This document shows, piece after piece, positions 17,678-26,421 of a stretch of DNA of 64,000 nt. Numbering within the stretch: the stretch's first letter is position 1; each line of letters starts with the position of its first letter. Under the pieces are notes generated by a model that searched no databases, was not told the origin of the DNA, and was given only the letters and a program-made list of their open reading frames with translations. The position numbers and the translations under genes were made by a program. Origin of the DNA: Pristimantibacillus sp052113225 (GTDB lineage: Bacteria; Bacillota; Bacilli; Paenibacillales; Paenibacillaceae); the NCBI RefSeq assembly GCF_052113225.1, contig NZ_JBFRCT010000011.1, positions 62,001 to 126,000 on the forward strand, written 5' to 3'.

Positions 17678-18814
17678 TTATTTCGAGCTTCTCGCGTCTA
17701 CCTTCGAGCGAAGCACACGGTTCAAGAAGTTAATAACCGGGCGGCGGGACTTGTCTACGATACCGATAAGTTCCGCGCCGATCTGCAGGCTGAAGATCAC
17801 CAGGCAGATGACGATGAAAGTAATCCAGTTTGCAGCGGTTGATTGAACGACCGTGGATTGCAGGATTGCAAAGCCGCCGAACACTGCTGCCACTCCCCAG
17901 ATAATCAGCACCGTACGACGGTGGCTGAAGCCAAGCTCTTGCAAGCAATGATGCAAATGTCCTTTGTCCGGTGCAAAGATCGGACGCTTGTTCACCAAAC
18001 GGCGGATGATTGCGAAGAAGGTATCCGACAGCGGCACACCAATGATAAGCAGCGGTGTTACGAACGATACGATCGTAATCTGCTTAAAGCTAGTCATCGA
18101 GAGCATCGCCAGGCAGAAGCCTAAGAACAAGGAGCCGGAATCACCCATAAAGATTTTGGCTGGATGGAAGTTGAAGTACAAGAATCCAACAATACCGCCA
18201 AGCAGCAGAACGCTGAGCAGGATAATCGGTACATTGCCCATGATGATCGCCATCACAAGAATGGTACCAATCGCGATAGCGGATACGCCGCCTGCCAGTC
18301 CGTCCAGACCATCGATCAGGTTAATTGCATTCGTAACACCAACGATCCAGAAAATCGTAAGCGGTATGGATACCCAAGCTTCAATCGGCTGCATTGTTGC
18401 ACCAAACGGTACATTCAGCAGGTCGATCTTGATCCCGAAGCCGAATACGACAACGCAAGCTGCTGCGATCTGGGCAACCAGCTTCACTTTCGCTGACAGC
18501 TCGAAGCGATCATCGAAAGCGCCGATCAGAATAATAATAGTACCGCCAACCAGTACAGCGCGGATCAGGTTGGTTCCCTCATGGTTCAGCAATCCATCTG
18601 GAATGAATGGCATGAGGATCAGGAATCCAATTGCAAAAGCAAGATAAATTCCGAGACCGCCCATCCGTGGCATAATCCGTGTATGCACTTTGCGATGGTT
18701 CGGTTTATCGATCGCTCCGACCTTGAAAGCGAATTTTTTAACAAGCGGTGTCATAACCAAAGCTATTATTAGAGATATGATAAATCCTAATGTGTAAAGT
18801 AAGCCTGCTGGCAT
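17678..18814 (-). CDS. tagO: Undecaprenyl-phosphate GlcNAc-1-phosphate transferase (TagO/WecA family)
   Basis: A 378-residue polytopic membrane enzyme that starts wall-polymer synthesis by moving GlcNAc-1-phosphate from UDP-GlcNAc to undecaprenyl phosphate. Family motifs are visible: DDRFELSAK (~100-108), NAINLIDGLDGLAGG (~161-175), MGDSGSLFLGF (~223-233) and the HLHH block after DKGH (~286-290). About ten hydrophobic segments are present. The ATG has AAGGGGAG upstream. It follows tagA by 105 bases and ends the wall-polymer gene run. The polymer in S-layer Paenibacilli is the ligand for SLH domains, which fits the SLH genes downstream. Confidence 0.94.
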   Translation of the reverse strand: MPAGLLYTLGFIISLIIALVMTPLVKKFAFKVGAIDKPNHRKVHTRIMPRMGGLGIYLAFAIGFLILMPFIPDGLLNHEGTNLIRAVLVGGTIIILIGAFDDRFELSAKVKLVAQIAAACVVVFGFGIKIDLLNVPFGATMQPIEAWVSIPLTIFWIVGVTNAINLIDGLDGLAGGVSAIAIGTILVMAIIMGNVPIILLSVLLLGGIVGFLYFNFHPAKIFMGDSGSLFLGFCLAMLSMTSFKQITIVSFVTPLLIIGVPLSDTFFAIIRRLVNKRPIFAPDKGHLHHCLQELGFSHRRTVLIIWGVAAVFGGFAILQSTVVQSTAANWITFIVICLVIFSLQIGAELIGIVDKSRRPVINFLNRVLRSKVDARSSK

Positions 18815-18919
18815 ATTGTGCAGCTCCCCTTTTTCTATCTACCGAAGTGAATTATACTCCGACAGTAGAAGAAACTCCAAATCCCGTTTTCACGTATTTT
18901 CAACGGTTTTGGGAGGTTA

Positions 18920-19681
18920 TTACGTAGTAGAGCGTGGTTTCTTGACGTTTTCTTTATCACGAACCACTTTCACGACGAATTTCGGCAAAACCAACATTCT
19001 TGGCAGCCGTTTCGGCTCCTGTAATAACCGGTAAAACCACTCCAAACGCAGCTTCTGGAACAACATTGGCGCTCTCTTCAACTTGCCAGCAACAATATCG
19101 AAGCTTCCTCCAACTCCCATAATAAAGGGTACGCCGAGCTGCTTCTTATATTTAGCAATCCAAGGCTCCTGTGTCTCCGCGCCCCTTGCCACGAACAGTA
19201 AATCAGGTGCTGCTTGCCGAATTTCTTCGATTACTTCAGCGTCTTGATCAGCGCCAAAATATCCATCGCGGTAGCCTACGATGCGAACCTGCGGATATTG
19301 CAGCTGTAATTTCTCTGCCGCCGCTTCAATCACTTCCTGCGACGTACCAAGCAAATAAGCTGTCCATTTCCGTTTTTCGCCCTCTTGCATAAGACGATGC
19401 AACAGGTCAAAGCCCGTTACGCGTTCTGTCACCGGCGTACCAACATAATTGGCCGCCCATACGACTCCCGCACCGTCCGGTACGATAAGCTCGGCTTTTC
19501 TCATCATCTTGTAATAATCTTGGCTCTCTACCGCCGACATTATCATAATTGGATTAGCCGTAATGACATGCGTCTGGCGCTTATGCTCAATTGCTTCTGT
19601 TAGGTAGTTGACCGTTTCGTCCATGCTCATCTTGGAGAATGGAATTCCGTAAATCGGCACCGTTGGAACTTGTTTCGACAA
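18920..19681 (-). CDS. tagA: WecG/TagA-family N-acetylmannosaminyltransferase
   Basis: A 253-residue glycosyltransferase expected to add ManNAc to lipid-linked GlcNAc, the second step of the wall-polymer linkage unit. Visible family features are the VPDGAGVVWA segment with the conserved Asp (~64-73), GTSQEV, GAETQEPWIAKYK (~180-192), GVGGSFDIVAGKLKRAP and LEWFYRLLQEPKR. The start is TTG at 19679-19681, six bases after GAGGTGAT. The frame continues upstream into csaB, but that start would overlap csaB and lacks a ribosome-binding site. It starts 7 bases after csaB ends, so the two are almost certainly co-transcribed. Confidence 0.93.
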   Translation of the reverse strand: MSKQVPTVPIYGIPFSKMSMDETVNYLTEAIEHKRQTHVITANPIMIMSAVESQDYYKMMRKAELIVPDGAGVVWAANYVGTPVTERVTGFDLLHRLMQEGEKRKWTAYLLGTSQEVIEAAAEKLQLQYPQVRIVGYRDGYFGADQDAEVIEEIRQAAPDLLFVARGAETQEPWIAKYKKQLGVPFIMGVGGSFDIVAGKLKRAPMLFQKLRLEWFYRLLQEPKRLPRMLVLPKFVVKVVRDKENVKKPRSTT

Positions 19682-19688
19682 GTGAAAA

Positions 19689-20846
19689 TCACCTCGATAT
19701 GGTTTGACGCAATAACTGCGCAATTTGTTGCGCTGGCTGCTGCGATTGTTGTCTTAATCGTTCGATCGCTTCACGATGCTTCTTTTTCCAAGCCTCCGGA
19801 TTATCAAGCAATACTTCCGCGCTGTCCGCGAATGCAGCCGGATCGAGCTCCTCGGTTGTGCCAATTGCATCGAGCCCAAGCCGGTGAAGAAATTGATCGA
19901 TCTTCGGATCGTACGATAAGCCAAGCATCGGGACCATCTGGTTCGCCGCATAGATCAGCGCGTGCAGGCGCATGCCGAACAACGCGTCACAGCGGCTTAC
20001 CTCCAGCAGCATTTGCTGGGGGTCATCGCCTGGAGCAGCCAGCTCGGCTGTGCTTCCGCCAGCCAGTCTGCCAGCGAGCCGTTCCATCACCAGCTTCGAT
20101 GTTTCCGCATCGTCTGGCGTATGGAACGGAAGGAACCGCAGCCGCACAGGGCGGCGGCTGGCAAGCTCGGCCAGCGCGTCTGCCGCGCGGCCAAGATCGG
20201 CCCCGTCCTTGCGCCAATGCCGCAAGGACACGCCTACCACGGGCAAAGCCGCCGCATCACCGGCGGCTTCCGCCCGCTCCACTGCTGCCGAGCCAGCCGG
20301 CAGCGGCAACCCCATCACCGGATCGGGTACTACCTCGATCCGGCTGTGCGGTACACCAATCCGCTTGAGCAGCTCAGCGGATTCGGCGTCCCGCACGGAC
20401 ACATACGCGCTCTTCCGCATCACACCGCGGATGAGCGGATCCATCCAGCGGCGGTGCACTGGGCCGATCCCTTGCGAATAAATAAACGTCGGCTTGCCAA
20501 GCAGCTGGGCAAGCTTGATGACTCCCGTGTAATAGGGGATCGTCTTCGCGCTTGTTGCGTCCTGCAGCAGGCTTCCGCCGCCGCTGATCAGCCCATCACT
20601 TGTACGGAGCGCGTTCCACACGTCCTTTGGATGCATCCTCCGGACCGCTTCTACGCCGTACATCTGGCTTGTCCAAGCAGGGTCAGCCGACAATACAACC
20701 GGCTGAATAGTAACACCAGCAGCCTCGCCTTGCTCAGCTAATGCGAGCAAGATCGAACGAAGCACCGCTTCATCGCCGCTGTTGCGAAATCCGTAATAAC
20801 CGGAGATCACTATTCGGCGATTTTTTTTATCAGTCCCGGTGACCAT
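19689..20846 (-). CDS. csaB: Polysaccharide pyruvyl transferase CsaB
   Basis: A cytosolic enzyme that adds ketal-linked pyruvate to secondary cell wall polymer; SLH domains recognise this group (established for B. anthracis and P. alvei). The 385-residue product opens with RRIVISGYYGFRNSGDEAVL, the family N-terminus, and has the pyruvyl-transferase pattern GGGSLLQD (~125-132) and FSR/GMRLHALIYAAN late in the protein. The frame is open far upstream, but those residues lie inside the preceding gene. ATG at 20846 is preceded by GGAAGGGG. The gene overlaps the end of the DUF5693-type gene by 37 bases and is followed by tagA after 7 bases. A cluster of Ala/Arg-rich codons at ~20000-20300 is notably GC-rich. 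Confidence 0.95.
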   Translation of the reverse strand: MVTGTDKKNRRIVISGYYGFRNSGDEAVLRSILLALAEQGEAAGVTIQPVVLSADPAWTSQMYGVEAVRRMHPKDVWNALRTSDGLISGGGSLLQDATSAKTIPYYTGVIKLAQLLGKPTFIYSQGIGPVHRRWMDPLIRGVMRKSAYVSVRDAESAELLKRIGVPHSRIEVVPDPVMGLPLPAGSAAVERAEAAGDAAALPVVGVSLRHWRKDGADLGRAADALAELASRRPVRLRFLPFHTPDDAETSKLVMERLAGRLAGGSTAELAAPGDDPQQMLLEVSRCDALFGMRLHALIYAANQMVPMLGLSYDPKIDQFLHRLGLDAIGTTEELDPAAFADSAEVLLDNPEAWKKKHREAIERLRQQSQQPAQQIAQLLRQTISR

Positions 20847-22912
20847 TTCCGCCATACCCCTTCCAGTACCAGCCACACTCCAATCAAAATGATGCCGATA
20901 ATCGCGCCAAGGCCAAGACCAAGGAATACGCGGATAATCGAAATGTAGAGCGGCGTATGAATATGGGCGAATGTATCGACCATCGACAGCTGCCCAATTG
21001 ATCCAACTATAATGAGTACCCACGCTGCACGATATCGAAGCGCGAGAAATAATCCAAGTAATAACAGCGGATGCGACAGCATAAATTCCTTGCTCCGCGG
21101 ACGAACACCAAACGTTTGCTCCAGCCAATTTCGGAATGTCAGCTCCAGGGAAGAAGCTGATCCCTCATTGCCTGTACGAGATAGATAGTACATGCCTACT
21201 ACCGCGATAACCACAAGCGCCACAACCATTAGAACCGTAATCGGCATATTAGCCACTTTACGCAATCTGCGAACCGGCGTGTTGCCCGTGTACAGCAAGA
21301 CATAAATAGCTGTCAGGCCAATTGGCGCCAAATGCAGCATGCTGACACCACGGAATTGCTGCAGCACCATGCTGTACGTAATATTGTTGAGCAGACCGAA
21401 CACAAACGGTACGGCCATCAGCGAGATAAGCGCTGTAACAATAAACCAAGTAATAGCAAGACCAAAGCGGCGTCCCACCGTCAGACCTTCGAATACCCAT
21501 TTGCCTTCACCTGGAGCAGAAGCTCGTCCATTCCAGTCGGATCCGCCAACCGTTCGGCGGCTGCCATCCGTTCGTGAGTACACGCGGTTCATTACCCAGA
21601 CAAGGGCTAGAGTTGGTGCACTAATTGCAGCACCAAGCGCCAGCGCCTGCTCGGCTAGGGCACCATTAAGCTGGAACAGCCCCGCTCCGCCGATCAATCC
21701 GATAAGGAATACCGGAATCAGCGTGCTTGGGATAAATACATTGATAAGCAAAGCAATCAGAGCAACCGCACCTGCAGCTACAACCATCTTCAGCGGCTTC
21801 GCGTAAGAAGGATGCTTCACATCAAACGGCTGTGCCAAATTTGGCGCAAAGCCGGCATCAGTCAGTCTTTGCACGGCGCCGTCTTTCCCCTTCATCGTCA
21901 GGTACAAGTTGTCGAGGCCGCTGACAACAGCGGATTTCTCCTGGCTTGTCTGCACGCTGGCATTCAGGAAGAACATCCGAATATTACGGTCCTTCGCTGC
22001 AAGCAGGAAGCGGTCAGTCAGCACCTCTGGCGATTTAGCAATCGCATCATCAGCCGACAAAGAATAGAGGCGTACAATATTATAGTTTGTAATAAATGCT
22101 AATTTATTTATGCCAAGCTGAGGTTTTTTCAAATTCTCAATGGTTGCGATCCCCATACCGTATTTATTCAGAAGCTCCGCGAATGAATTCAAGCTTCTGA
22201 GCTCAAATTGATCTTTGTAACCCTTCACTTGTCCACCATCGAACAATACGCGGGTAACGCCAACCTCCTTCAGGCGGGCAAGCTGCGCATCTACCGAAGC
22301 CTCATCATAAGGCAGTGCACGGTCAGAGAAGCGTGCTAAAATATGAAACCCTTTGTCATGCAAGGCTTTCAGCGTCATCGGATCAAAATCCATTGGCTGC
22401 AGCAGCACTTCCTGCAGAGGCATTTCAACAACCAGACCGTTGCGGCCATCGAAGGACCATGGACGATATACCGCACCTGCACGATCCAGTGCCTGGCGGA
22501 CAATTGGTCCGATCTGCTCTTCCTCTTGCGTACCACTGAAGAGAATGTAGGTAAAGTTCTGTCCCACAGGCTCCAGCTTGCTTTGAAGAAGCGCTACATC
22601 CTTCGAATTGTAATATTTCAGACGACCGGACGCGGAGAGCTCTTTGAGCGAGCTCTCATACAGCGACATCGTCGTAATGCCAACATCCTTCATTTTGTCC
22701 AGCTGCTCATCAATAAACTGCGCCGGACGGGCTTGATATTCCGAAATGTCAACCAAGTCACGATAGTCAAAAATATACTCTACCGACTTGGAGGACGCTT
22801 CCATGTCCATTCGATTCATACCAAGCGGCAGTGCGGCGATTACACCAATAATTGCAATAATCCACACTAAGAGCTTTGCTTTGCGGTTCCATTGCTGCCA
22901 ACGTTGAAGCAC
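20810..22912 (-). CDS. DUF5693-type polytopic membrane protein, S-layer wall-polymer locus
   Basis: A 700-residue protein with an N-terminal membrane segment (~12-30). A soluble exported region (~31-370) holds TIM-barrel-like strings such as 'HILARFSDRALPYDEAS' and 'VTRVLFDGGQV'. Eight or nine membrane segments fill ~375-690. The start is GTG with CGGAGG 6 bases upstream. I associate it with the DUF5693 family, whose biochemical role is not known to me. Its gene overlaps csaB, so a part in export, presentation or modification of the pyruvylated polymer is a reasonable inference. The B. anthracis csaA-csaB pair is a possible functional parallel rather than a shown homologue. Confidence 0.8.
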   Translation of the reverse strand: MLQRWQQWNRKAKLLVWIIAIIGVIAALPLGMNRMDMEASSKSVEYIFDYRDLVDISEYQARPAQFIDEQLDKMKDVGITTMSLYESSLKELSASGRLKYYNSKDVALLQSKLEPVGQNFTYILFSGTQEEEQIGPIVRQALDRAGAVYRPWSFDGRNGLVVEMPLQEVLLQPMDFDPMTLKALHDKGFHILARFSDRALPYDEASVDAQLARLKEVGVTRVLFDGGQVKGYKDQFELRSLNSFAELLNKYGMGIATIENLKKPQLGINKLAFITNYNIVRLYSLSADDAIAKSPEVLTDRFLLAAKDRNIRMFFLNASVQTSQEKSAVVSGLDNLYLTMKGKDGAVQRLTDAGFAPNLAQPFDVKHPSYAKPLKMVVAAGAVALIALLINVFIPSTLIPVFLIGLIGGAGLFQLNGALAEQALALGAAISAPTLALVWVMNRVYSRTDGSRRTVGGSDWNGRASAPGEGKWVFEGLTVGRRFGLAITWFIVTALISLMAVPFVFGLLNNITYSMVLQQFRGVSMLHLAPIGLTAIYVLLYTGNTPVRRLRKVANMPITVLMVVALVVIAVVGMYYLSRTGNEGSASSLELTFRNWLEQTFGVRPRSKEFMLSHPLLLLGLFLALRYRAAWVLIIVGSIGQLSMVDTFAHIHTPLYISIIRVFLGLGLGAIIGIILIGVWLVLEGVWRKWSPGLIKKIAE

Positions 22913-22953
22913 AATAATCCTCCGTTCAACTCTTTTGCGATTTTACTCCCGAC

Positions 22954-24666
22954 TTACGCTTTGCTGTCAACCCGCTCCATAACTGCTCCACGCAGCTTGT
23001 TCAGGGAATCAGCGGCATCTTCTGTTGATTGTCCGCGAACAGCGAAATACACTTTAATCTTTGGTTCTGTGCCTGATGGGCGAAGACAGAACCATGATCC
23101 GTCAGCGAGCATATATTTCAATACATTTTCAGGACGAAGACCATCAAGGCCGCCAAGGTAGTCAAGAACACGCTCTACCTTCACACCGTTGAATTGTACA
23201 GGCGGGTTATCGCGCCAGTCGTTCATAATGCCAGCAATCTGCTGTACGCCGTCGAGGCCTTTCAGCGTACGAGACTCGAGCCCTTCCAAGTAGAAGCCAT
23301 GCTTCGCATATAGCTCAAGCAATACATCGTACAACGTTTTTCCTTGACTGCTATAGTATGCCGCTGCTTCACAAATCAATAACGATGCGACTACCGCATC
23401 TTTGTCACGTGCGTAATCACCGGTCAAGTAGCCGTAGCTCTCTTCATAACCAAACAGGAAGGTATGCTCGCCTGTTTGCTCATAAGCCGTCATTTTCTCA
23501 CCAATATATTTGAAGCCTGTCAACGTATTCTCAACGGCTACGCCGTAAGAACGAGCGATATCGGCACCCATCTCGCTGGTAACGATCGTCTTGATCACGA
23601 TTCCGTTAGCCGGCAGCTGGCCGCGCTCTTTCAATTGACTAAGCACGTATTCGATCATCAGGGCACCCGATTGGTTGCCTGTCAGTACGACATATTCGCC
23701 ATTGTTGTTTTTCACAACCGCACCCATACGGTCTGCGTCAGGATCTGTACCCATAATAATGTCGGCATCAATCTCTTGCGCAAGCTTAATTGCAAGGGTG
23801 AAAGCTTCCCGTTCTTCCGGGTTAGGCGATTTGACCGTGCTGAAATAACCGTCAGGCGCCTCCTGCTCGGAAACTATATGAACATTGCTGAAGCCTGCTT
23901 TGCGCAGCACTTCACGGACTGGCAAATTACCAGAGCCATGCAGCGGTGTAAAGACAACTTTAAACTTTTCTCCAAGCCCACCTTGCAGCAGTTCCTTATT
24001 CAGGCTTTGTGCAACTACCGTATCTGTGTATTGCTCATCTGCCTCTGCTCCAAGCCATACAAGAAGGCCCTTCGCTTCTGCATCTTCACGGCTCATTCTC
24101 TTAATTTGATCGAAACCAGTCACTTCGCTAATCGAAGCAATAACCTGCTCAGCATCCTCTGGAATCAGCTGACAGCCATCCGAGCCATAAGCCTTATAGC
24201 CGTTGTACTCCGGCGGGTTATGACTTGCTGTAATCACGATACCTGTAGCGCAGCCAAGCGAACGTACAGCATAGGACAGCTGTGGTGTTGGTCTGAGCGA
24301 CGAGAATAGGTAAGTCTTCACCCCATTGGCTGCAAGTACAAGCGCGGAATCAAGAGCAAACTCAGGGGAGTTATTCCGAGAGTCATGAGCAATAACAGCT
24401 GATGACTGACCTTCCGTACGAGTGAGCAGCCAGTTCGCGAGCCCTTGTGTTGCTTTACCAACGGTATATGCATTAAGACGGTTTGTACCTGCACCCATAA
24501 CACCACGGAGACCACCTGTCCCAAATTCAAGATCGCGATAGAAGCGGTCCGTAATTTCTTTCTCTTGTCCAACAATACCGCGAAGTTCTTCCTTCGTAGC
24601 CTCATCAATCAGTTGATCATTGAGCCATGCTTGGTAACGTTCAATTGCCTTTTCATTTTGATTCAA
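22954..24666 (-). CDS. pgcA: Alpha-phosphoglucomutase (phosphohexomutase family)
   Basis: A 570-residue cytosolic enzyme interconverting glucose-6-phosphate and glucose-1-phosphate, feeding UDP-glucose and wall-polymer or glycolipid synthesis. All four family sites are seen: the phosphoserine loop TASHNPPEYNGYK (~142-154), the metal loop GTDPDADRMG (~300-309), the sugar loop GYEESYGY (~400-407) and the phosphate-binding loop RPSGTEPKIKVY (~535-546). Length matches B. subtilis PgcA. The start is TTG with AAGGAGTGA 7-9 bases upstream. It lies just before the wall-polymer genes. Confidence 0.94.
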   Translation of the reverse strand: MNQNEKAIERYQAWLNDQLIDEATKEELRGIVGQEKEITDRFYRDLEFGTGGLRGVMGAGTNRLNAYTVGKATQGLANWLLTRTEGQSSAVIAHDSRNNSPEFALDSALVLAANGVKTYLFSSLRPTPQLSYAVRSLGCATGIVITASHNPPEYNGYKAYGSDGCQLIPEDAEQVIASISEVTGFDQIKRMSREDAEAKGLLVWLGAEADEQYTDTVVAQSLNKELLQGGLGEKFKVVFTPLHGSGNLPVREVLRKAGFSNVHIVSEQEAPDGYFSTVKSPNPEEREAFTLAIKLAQEIDADIIMGTDPDADRMGAVVKNNNGEYVVLTGNQSGALMIEYVLSQLKERGQLPANGIVIKTIVTSEMGADIARSYGVAVENTLTGFKYIGEKMTAYEQTGEHTFLFGYEESYGYLTGDYARDKDAVVASLLICEAAAYYSSQGKTLYDVLLELYAKHGFYLEGLESRTLKGLDGVQQIAGIMNDWRDNPPVQFNGVKVERVLDYLGGLDGLRPENVLKYMLADGSWFCLRPSGTEPKIKVYFAVRGQSTEDAADSLNKLRGAVMERVDSKA

Positions 24667-24720
24667 GTAGCTTCACTCCTTTTTATTAAATTAAAGCAAG
24701 TATAAGGTTTCTCTATACAG

Positions 24721-24783
24721 TGCTTAATTTCACCGCGAAACGTATGCTGCTCCTCCTAAGGACGGCGCAGCCGTTTACGCTTA
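24721..24783 (-). repeat. Second copy of the AAACGTATGCT intergenic element
   Basis: An imperfect inverted repeat (AAACG...GCTGC...CC with GG...GCAGC...CGTTT, 24738-24776) lies between the fabZ stop and the pgcA start. Its first 39 bases align with 6578-6617 with only a few differences. Both copies lie just downstream of a minus-strand gene. Confidence 0.6.
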
Positions 24784-24822
24784 GGTGTTTCTCTATTCTT
24801 ACATTAGATAATTAAGGCAGTA

Positions 24823-25254
24823 TTAAGATCGCTCGGACAACGCAAACATAAGCTCGCCTTCTGCAACGACTTTGCCATCCACTGTAGCTGTTGCTTTCCC
24901 TTTGCCGATTGGCCCTTTCAGACGTGTAATTTCCACTTCAAGCGTGAGTGTGTCGCCAGGCTTCACTTGACCACGGAAACGGAACCCGTCAATCCCTGCA
25001 AAAAATCCAAGCTTGCCGCGGTTAGCCTCAACCATTAGCATGGCAACGGAGCCAACTTGCGCGAGCGCCTCAACAATAAGCACACCCGGCATAACCGGAT
25101 ACCCTGGAAAATGTCCAACAAAATAGGGTTCGTTCATCGTTACGTTTTTGATGCCCACTGCGCGGACGCCTGGCTCAACCTCCGTAATGCGGTCAACGAG
25201 CAGAAATGGCGGGCGATGTGGAATAATTTCTTGAATTTGATTAATATCTAGCAT
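24823..25254 (-). CDS. fabZ: 3-hydroxyacyl-ACP dehydratase FabZ
   Basis: A 143-residue hot-dog-fold enzyme of type II fatty acid synthesis that dehydrates (3R)-hydroxyacyl-ACP to trans-2-enoyl-ACP. The catalytic pair is present: His48 in GHFPGYPVMPG and Glu62 in VEALAQ. The HRPPFLLVDR substrate-tunnel segment is at 13-22. Length is the family norm. The ATG has AAAGGAG at ideal distance. Its place near flhP and mbl matches the B. subtilis order in which a fabZ gene follows flhP. Confidence 0.97.
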   Translation of the reverse strand: MLDINQIQEIIPHRPPFLLVDRITEVEPGVRAVGIKNVTMNEPYFVGHFPGYPVMPGVLIVEALAQVGSVAMLMVEANRGKLGFFAGIDGFRFRGQVKPGDTLTLEVEITRLKGPIGKGKATATVDGKVVAEGELMFALSERS

Positions 25255-25359
25255 GTTTATTATCTCCTTTCGATGGTTAGCAGGTATAAAAAAGCTTCAC
25301 TTTACTGAAACTAATATTATCCTTCAGCAAACTGCAGGTTGTGAAGGTTAAGATAAGGG

Positions 25360-25402
25360 GGCTTGACTGCGGATTACGATAAATCCGCAGGCCAAGCCTC
25401 TT
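25360..25402 (-). terminator. Terminator of the pgsA-like gene
   Basis: On the minus strand AGGCTTG-TGCGGATT pairs with AATCCGCA-CAAGCC around a short loop, followed by CCCTTATCTT. It begins 8 bases after the stop codon; the T-tract is interrupted. Confidence 0.75.
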
Positions 25403-25409
25403 TGTGTGC

Positions 25410-25952
25410 CTACTGTCCCGGTCCGATCGTCTTGTTCTGTCCAGGGCCTGACTTGTTCAGTGCCTGGAACAGGATGATGTACACAATTGCTGTAAGGAAC
25501 GAAAAGGCAATTACAGCCCACAAATAATTCGCAGCAAACGGTGCTTCAAGAAACACAAACATGATACCTACGTAAAACAGCACAGTTGTCAGCTTGCCCA
25601 TCCAATTCGCCGGCACGGTCTTTTTTCCTTTAAAGTGAAAAATCATGCCTCCGGCTATCAATCCCAAATCGCGCAAAAAGATCGCTGCCGCTGCGACCCA
25701 TGAGATATGGCCCGCCAGAAGAAGCGATAATATAACGGTAATGAACATCAGCTTATCCGCAAGCGGATCAAGCATCTGGCCAACCGTCGTCACTTGCCCG
25801 GTGCGCCGGGCAATATACCCGTCGAGTATATCTGTGAGGCCTGCTGTCACGACTACCAAAAAAGCATAAATCATATGTCCCTGCGCGAATATCGAGACGT
25901 AGACAGGTATCATCGCAAAACGCAGCGAGGTTAAAAAATTCGGCAGATTCAA
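25410..25952 (-). CDS. pgsA: CDP-alcohol phosphatidyltransferase, PgsA-like
   Basis: A 180-residue membrane enzyme of the CDP-alcohol phosphatidyltransferase family, most likely making phosphatidylglycerol phosphate from CDP-diacylglycerol and glycerol-3-phosphate. The family motif D-x2-DG-x2-AR-x8-G-x3-D-x3-D is complete in the segment starting DILDGYIARR (~41-69). Four to six hydrophobic segments are present. The start is TTG with GAGGGG about 9 bases upstream, and the following LPNFLTSLRF is the typical N-terminus. The C-terminus ends in a polar tail with duplicated 'GPGQNKTIGPGQ'. A second pgsA elsewhere in the genome is possible, so the exact lipid product is inferred. Confidence 0.88.
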   Translation of the reverse strand: MNLPNFLTSLRFAMIPVYVSIFAQGHMIYAFLVVVTAGLTDILDGYIARRTGQVTTVGQMLDPLADKLMFITVILSLLLAGHISWVAAAAIFLRDLGLIAGGMIFHFKGKKTVPANWMGKLTTVLFYVGIMFVFLEAPFAANYLWAVIAFSFLTAIVYIILFQALNKSGPGQNKTIGPGQ

Positions 25953-26049
25953 ACGCGCACGCCCCTCTACCTTTATCCATTTCTTCTACACAAGGTTCCC
26001 AATCATTATACAACTACCATATGAAAATGAAAACAGCACCCGTTACATG

Positions 26050-26108
26050 GCAAAAGGGCTGCCCCAATAGTCACTATACCGTGATGACTTGGAGACAGCC
26101 CTTCATTA
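26050..26108 (-). terminator. Terminator of the EpuA-family gene
   Basis: On the minus strand AAGGGCTG...CAAGTCATCA pairs with TGACTATTG...CAGCCCTT, a long two-part stem ending in TTTTG. It starts 7 bases past the stop codon at 26115. Confidence 0.8.
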
Positions 26109-26114
26109 TTTGTT

Positions 26115-26408
26115 CTACGTATCAGAGAATACAAGATCGTACATGTGCTGCCAGGTCGACCAATGGAACACTTCACTGCCTGGCTGCTTGCCTACAACAA
26201 CATATCCGACATATAAGCCGGTGATGAGCATGATGACCATAATGACCGGTACAATACTCTTGCGCAGGATCCACAATGTAATTCGCGTACCCTTGGAACG
26301 CTGCTGCTTCTCGGAATTGTCGCTGCTGGTCTTGCTATTTTCCTCCGCAAGCGGTTTTTCCTGACTTTTTGGCGCGCTCCGCGATAGAACCGCCCGTTCA
26401 TCCGACAT
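26115..26408 (-). CDS. Small membrane protein of the EpuA family ('RNA polymerase subunit beta'-named)
   Basis: A 97-residue protein with a polar Ser/Arg/Lys-rich N-terminus (~1-43) and one membrane segment (~50-71). A C-terminal block GYVVVGKQPGSEVFHWSTWQ then leads to HMYDLVF. That block is characteristic of the EpuA family (often carried in databases as 'DNA-directed RNA polymerase subunit beta', a name not reflecting a shown function). It follows flhP by only 13 bases, so it is likely in the flagellar operon. Its actual role is unknown to me. Confidence 0.82.
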   Translation of the reverse strand: MSDERAVLSRSAPKSQEKPLAEENSKTSSDNSEKQQRSKGTRITLWILRKSIVPVIMVIMLITGLYVGYVVVGKQPGSEVFHWSTWQHMYDLVFSDT

Positions 26409-26421
26409 ACTCTCACCCTAT

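Noticed and set aside
19689..21128. A longer CsaB starting at 21128
   Set aside because: The extra 94 residues lie inside the preceding membrane-protein gene and are not related to the family; the ATG at 20846 gives the normal N-terminus.
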